Shown: one piece after another, positions 61,459 through 64,000 of the stretch
Numbering within the stretch: position 1 is the stretch's first letter
How the letters are laid out: each line of letters opens with the position of its first letter
Origin: Coprococcus ammoniilyticus
GTDB lineage: Bacteria > Bacillota > Clostridia > Lachnospirales > Lachnospiraceae
Direction of reading: 5' to 3'
Length of the DNA stretch: 64,000 nucleotides
NCBI RefSeq assembly: GCF_025567345.1
Contig: NZ_JAOQJS010000007.1
Location: forward strand, 1-64,000
The notes under the pieces: model-generated
What the model saw: the letters and a program-made list of their open reading frames with translations, nothing else
What the model was told of the DNA's origin: nothing
The model's database searches: none
Program-made: the position numbers and the translations under genes

Positions 61459-61773
61459 AAACGCCAACCTCCTGTAGCCCTGTAATTAATTATATACTCA
61501 ACATACTCTATTTTAACCCAAACTGCAACTTATTCCATTCAAACTTAAATTAATATAGAGCAGTGGAAATACCAAGGATTAGTATGATGAACGAAAGACT
61601 AAAAAATTTGAAGCCGGAGGGATATATATTTTATGAAGCAGACCTATTCTAACGTCGGTTCTTAACGAATCACCATCGGGTGATGAGTTTAGTACCGCTA
61701 CGTTAGAATCGAACGAAAGTGCTCTGCGTAATAAAGATATATATCTCCCCGGCTTCGAATTTTTTACACAGCC
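61459..61773. other. Intergenic region holding a large palindrome
   Basis: 315 bases between the ABC exporter stop and the dehydrogenase start. The right two thirds are palindrome P5 (61558-61794). The left third is AT-rich and presumably holds the promoter of the dehydrogenase operon; no convincing -35/-10 pair or gene is seen. Confidence 0.6.
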
Positions 61774-61794
61774 TTAATTGTATTTCCACTGCTC
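61558..61794. repeat. Long palindrome P5 / structured RNA candidate
   Basis: 237 bases with four nested paired levels. Ends GAGCAGTGGAAATAC / GTATTTCCACTGCTC (perfect, the right one inside the ABC exporter gene and covering its last codons); AAAAAATTTGAAGCCGG-AGGGATATATAT / ATATATATCTCC-CCGGCTTCGAATTTTTT; GCAGA / TCTGC; ATTCTAACG / CGTTAGAAT; apex CGGT...ACCG and TCACC-ATCG-GGTGA. It resembles the palindromes at 47.9 and 50.1-50.8 kb in build but not in core sequence. Could be a mobile palindromic element or a folded non-coding RNA. I cannot match it to a known RNA family. Confidence 0.75.
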
Positions 61795-63507
61795 AGACTG
61801 TAACTGGAGGTCAACCATATGCTTGTAGATGCCGTTCCCGGCTTTCAGGTCCGCAGGTGTCCCCTGCTCCGCAACTACGCCATCCTTCAACACAACGATC
61901 TTATCAACACCATCTACCGTACGCATTCTATGTGCAATGATAAGTACCGTCTTATTCCGAATCAGCTTGGAGATAGATTCCTGAATAACCGACTCATTAT
62001 CTACATCCAGAGATGCGGTTGCTTCATCCATCAGAATGATCGGTGCATCCTTTAAGAACGCTCTTGCGATCGAGACTCTCTGACGTTCGCCACCGGACAA
62101 CTCGGAACCGTTTTCACCGATCATGGTATCCCATTTATCCGGAAGCTTCTCGATGAAGTCTGTACAGTTTGCAAGCTTTGCTGCTGCCATAACTTCTTCA
62201 TCGGTCGCATCCTTTTTACCGATCCGGATGTTCTCCATAATTGTATTATTGAACAATGTAACATCCTGAAATACGATCGAATACAAGGACAATAACTGCT
62301 CCGGATCAATTTCCAGAACATTCATGCCGCCGACTGTGATCGTACCGGCATCGTTATCCCAGAATCTTGCCGCCAGTCTGGAAACTGTCGTCTTACCCCC
62401 GCCGGATGGTCCGATCAGGGCTGTGACCTCACCCTGCTTTGCCGTAAAGCTGACATCGGAAAGCACCTGTTCTCCGGCCTTATAGGAGAATGCCACATGA
62501 TCAAATACGATGTCATATCCCTTATTATCCGGATTCTCCCTTCCTGTCTGCTCATCATGAGACAGGATCTCATCCATACGCTCACAGTTCTTATTGATAC
62601 TGATAACGGCAGCCAGATTTTGAAGCGAGATCTGAAGCGGCTCATACATTCTGGTTACAACCAACAGAAATGCAAAGAACGTCAGTACACTGATCTTGCC
62701 ATCAACGAGAAGAATACTTCCAACAAGTGCTACTGTCCCGATACCAAGCTTTAAGATCATCTGTGCGGAGCAGACAAATGCTGCATTTGCAAATTCGGAT
62801 ACGATCGCATGATGCTCGACATCCTTGATCTTTTTATTCAGGCCCTCCATATAAGAATCAGCCATATTATTGGAACGAAGATCACGGATCGTTTCCAGGC
62901 CTTCCTGTATCCCGTCCAGACATACAAGCTTATAGGTTATTGTCTTCTCATGAACCTTACCCATAACCGTCTTTGAATAACCAACGATGGCAAATGCTAC
63001 CGGCATAACCCATACAGCTGCCAGCGCCATTCTCCAGTCGAAGAAAAACAGCCCGACCACGATCAGCGTTGTAGATATAAATGCACCTACAAGCTCCGGA
63101 ATCCAGTGTGAGCTTGCTGTCTCGATCAATGCACAGTCAGACATGATCGTATTGGTCAGATCTGCAAGATCTTTCTTGCCAAAGAACGAAAGCGGAAGCT
63201 TTCTCAGCTTTTCTGCAAGTGTTCTTCGACGGACTCCACTCTCTACATAGGTCGAATAGAAAGTCGAATTATATTGAAAACTTGTTGATATTACAATTAA
63301 CAATAACGTTACAATGATTCCAATAATAAAGAATGCCAGTTTATCCTTTGGAACACGGTTCTCCAACAGGTAGGAAGCTAATTGATATAACAGTCCCACC
63401 GGGAGCATCAGCACCAGATTAGAGATCGTAACTGCTGCAAAGGCGCGAACCATAGCATTTGCACCCTTTTCGGACAGAGCATATTTGTGCTTTAATTTTT
63501 CTATCAT
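61774..63507 (-). CDS. ABC exporter, fused TM/ATPase half-transporter (second subunit)
   Basis: 577 residues. Six TM helices over 15-310, then the ATPase: Walker A ALIGPSGGGKTTVSRLA, Q-loop IVFQDVTLFNNT, signature LSGGERQRVSIARAF, Walker B IILMDEATASLDVDNES, H-loop LIIAHRMRTV. With the preceding gene it forms a heterodimeric exporter of the MdlB/multidrug type (IrtAB/YbtPQ-like pairs are also possible). Its ATG overlaps the previous TGA by four bases. Confidence 0.92.
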   Translation of the reverse strand: MIEKLKHKYALSEKGANAMVRAFAAVTISNLVLMLPVGLLYQLASYLLENRVPKDKLAFFIIGIIVTLLLIVISTSFQYNSTFYSTYVESGVRRRTLAEKLRKLPLSFFGKKDLADLTNTIMSDCALIETASSHWIPELVGAFISTTLIVVGLFFFDWRMALAAVWVMPVAFAIVGYSKTVMGKVHEKTITYKLVCLDGIQEGLETIRDLRSNNMADSYMEGLNKKIKDVEHHAIVSEFANAAFVCSAQMILKLGIGTVALVGSILLVDGKISVLTFFAFLLVVTRMYEPLQISLQNLAAVISINKNCERMDEILSHDEQTGRENPDNKGYDIVFDHVAFSYKAGEQVLSDVSFTAKQGEVTALIGPSGGGKTTVSRLAARFWDNDAGTITVGGMNVLEIDPEQLLSLYSIVFQDVTLFNNTIMENIRIGKKDATDEEVMAAAKLANCTDFIEKLPDKWDTMIGENGSELSGGERQRVSIARAFLKDAPIILMDEATASLDVDNESVIQESISKLIRNKTVLIIAHRMRTVDGVDKIVVLKDGVVAEQGTPADLKAGNGIYKHMVDLQLQSEQWKYN

Positions 63508-64000
63508 GCTGTTTCACCTTTCCTTCCTACCTGCCAGTTAACAGATTTGTTATATTCTTTCCACATATGAGTATAGATTCCGTTCTTTGCAGCCAGCTCC
63601 TCATGTGTTCCGTTCTCTGCGATCTTACCATCCTTAAGCACATAGATGCAGTCCGCATCCGTTACGGTTGACAGGCGATGTGCGATCATGATAACCGTCT
63701 TATCCTTTGCCAGATTCTCAAATGCTTTCTGAACCAGACGCTCGTTATCCGGATCGGCAAATGCTGTTGCTTCGTCTAAGATCAGGATCGGTGCATTCTT
63801 AAGAAATGCTCTTGCGATCGATAACCGCTGTGCTTCACCACCGGATACATAGATTCCCTTGGAGCCGATCATCGTATGTACCCCCTCCGGGAACTTCTCG
63901 ATGATATCCATACACTGAGCAGCGGAAAGTGCCTGCATAACTTTCTCGTCAGTCGCATCCGGCCTGCCCATTCTTATATTTTCCAATATACTGATCTTTA
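63504..64000 (-). CDS. ABC exporter half-transporter (first subunit), 3' part only
   Basis: The last 164 codons of an ABC exporter; the 5' part is beyond the window edge. The fragment covers the end of the ATPase domain: SILENIRMGRPDATDEKVMQ, signature VSGGEAQRLSIARAF, Walker B ILILDEATAFADPDNE, H-loop VIMIAHRLSTVTDAD. DEATAFADPDNE and the V-S-G-G-E-A-Q-R signature resemble siderophore/multidrug heterodimers. Partner of the next gene. Confidence 0.9.
   Translation of the reverse strand, partial: KISILENIRMGRPDATDEKVMQALSAAQCMDIIEKFPEGVHTMIGSKGIYVSGGEAQRLSIARAFLKNAPILILDEATAFADPDNERLVQKAFENLAKDKTVIMIAHRLSTVTDADCIYVLKDGKIAENGTHEELAAKNGIYTHMWKEYNKSVNWQVGRKGETA

Noticed and set aside
61590..61770. 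Known large ncRNA (6S, raiA-type or ribozyme) at P5
   Set aside because: The rod-like fold is suggestive, but I cannot match conserved nucleotides to any family, and the outer arms reach into a coding sequence. Left as an unknown palindrome.
1..64000. CRISPR array, tRNA or rRNA genes, prophage structural genes
   Set aside because: No regularly spaced repeat-spacer pattern, no tRNA cloverleaf ends, no rRNA sequence, and no phage head or tail genes were recognised.

Overview
The window looks like chromosome from a low-GC anaerobic Firmicute, most likely a gut Lachnospiraceae. This rests on gene content: several two-component/ABC antimicrobial-peptide modules, a butyrate-type CoA-transferase relative, Trk K+ uptake, D-2-hydroxyacid dehydrogenase, strong AGGAGG ribosome sites, and an integrative mobilizable element with a MobQ-type relaxase. 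I do not name a species. No rRNA, tRNA or CRISPR array was seen.

Left part (1-15.6 kb): accessory DNA. A peptidase E-like gene is followed by an integrative mobilizable element (about 0.93-10.62 kb) with tyrosine integrase, XRE regulator with paired operators, excisionase, DUF3847 protein, an oriT carrying a MobQ-like nic motif, relaxase, two coiled-coil frames overlapping the relaxase gene, and a complete lactococcin-972-type bacteriocin operon (toxin, membrane-anchored protein, DUF1430-type membrane protein, ABC ATPase). Beyond it lies a mosaic of small genes (VOC, two GNATs, DUF3267 protease-like, DUF4143 ATPase) with decayed duplicate copies of a PPC-domain gene and the DUF3267 gene.

Middle (15.6-45 kb): a response regulator/kinase/ABC module (15.6-20.8 kb); a deleted HTH-2TM gene; azlCD; truA; a D-2-hydroxyacid dehydrogenase; a dlt-like operon (two-component system, adenylation enzyme, carrier protein, MBOAT, SGNH protein) whose adenylation enzyme lacks two residues typical of D-alanine-specific DltA; a YdcF protein; an aminotransferase with a divergent PucR regulator; trkH/trkA; a two-gene chromate transporter; a zinc phospholipase C-like protein; a GGDEF protein; a lipoprotein; trpS.

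Right part (45-64 kb): a BceAB/RS-like module whose promoter shares an operator (TTACA-N4-TGTAA) with the first module; a cluster of long palindromes with a 52-bp core; metNIQ preceded by a long leader; a regulator gene broken by an in-frame stop; a DUF11 protein; a SulP transporter with a His/Glu-rich tail; a CoA-transferase and a glycerol-1-phosphate dehydrogenase-like gene; and a heterodimeric ABC exporter cut by the window edge.

The best candidates for something undescribed are: (1) a 33-residue Met/Cys-rich leader peptide (CCCRMMCDCM) upstream of metNIQ, with an exact antiterminator/terminator complementarity; (2) long palindromic elements (47.87-48.14, 50.05-50.78, 61.56-61.79 kb), two of which include the stop codon and last codons of the neighbouring gene; and (3) the dlt-like operon with altered adenylation-pocket residues.
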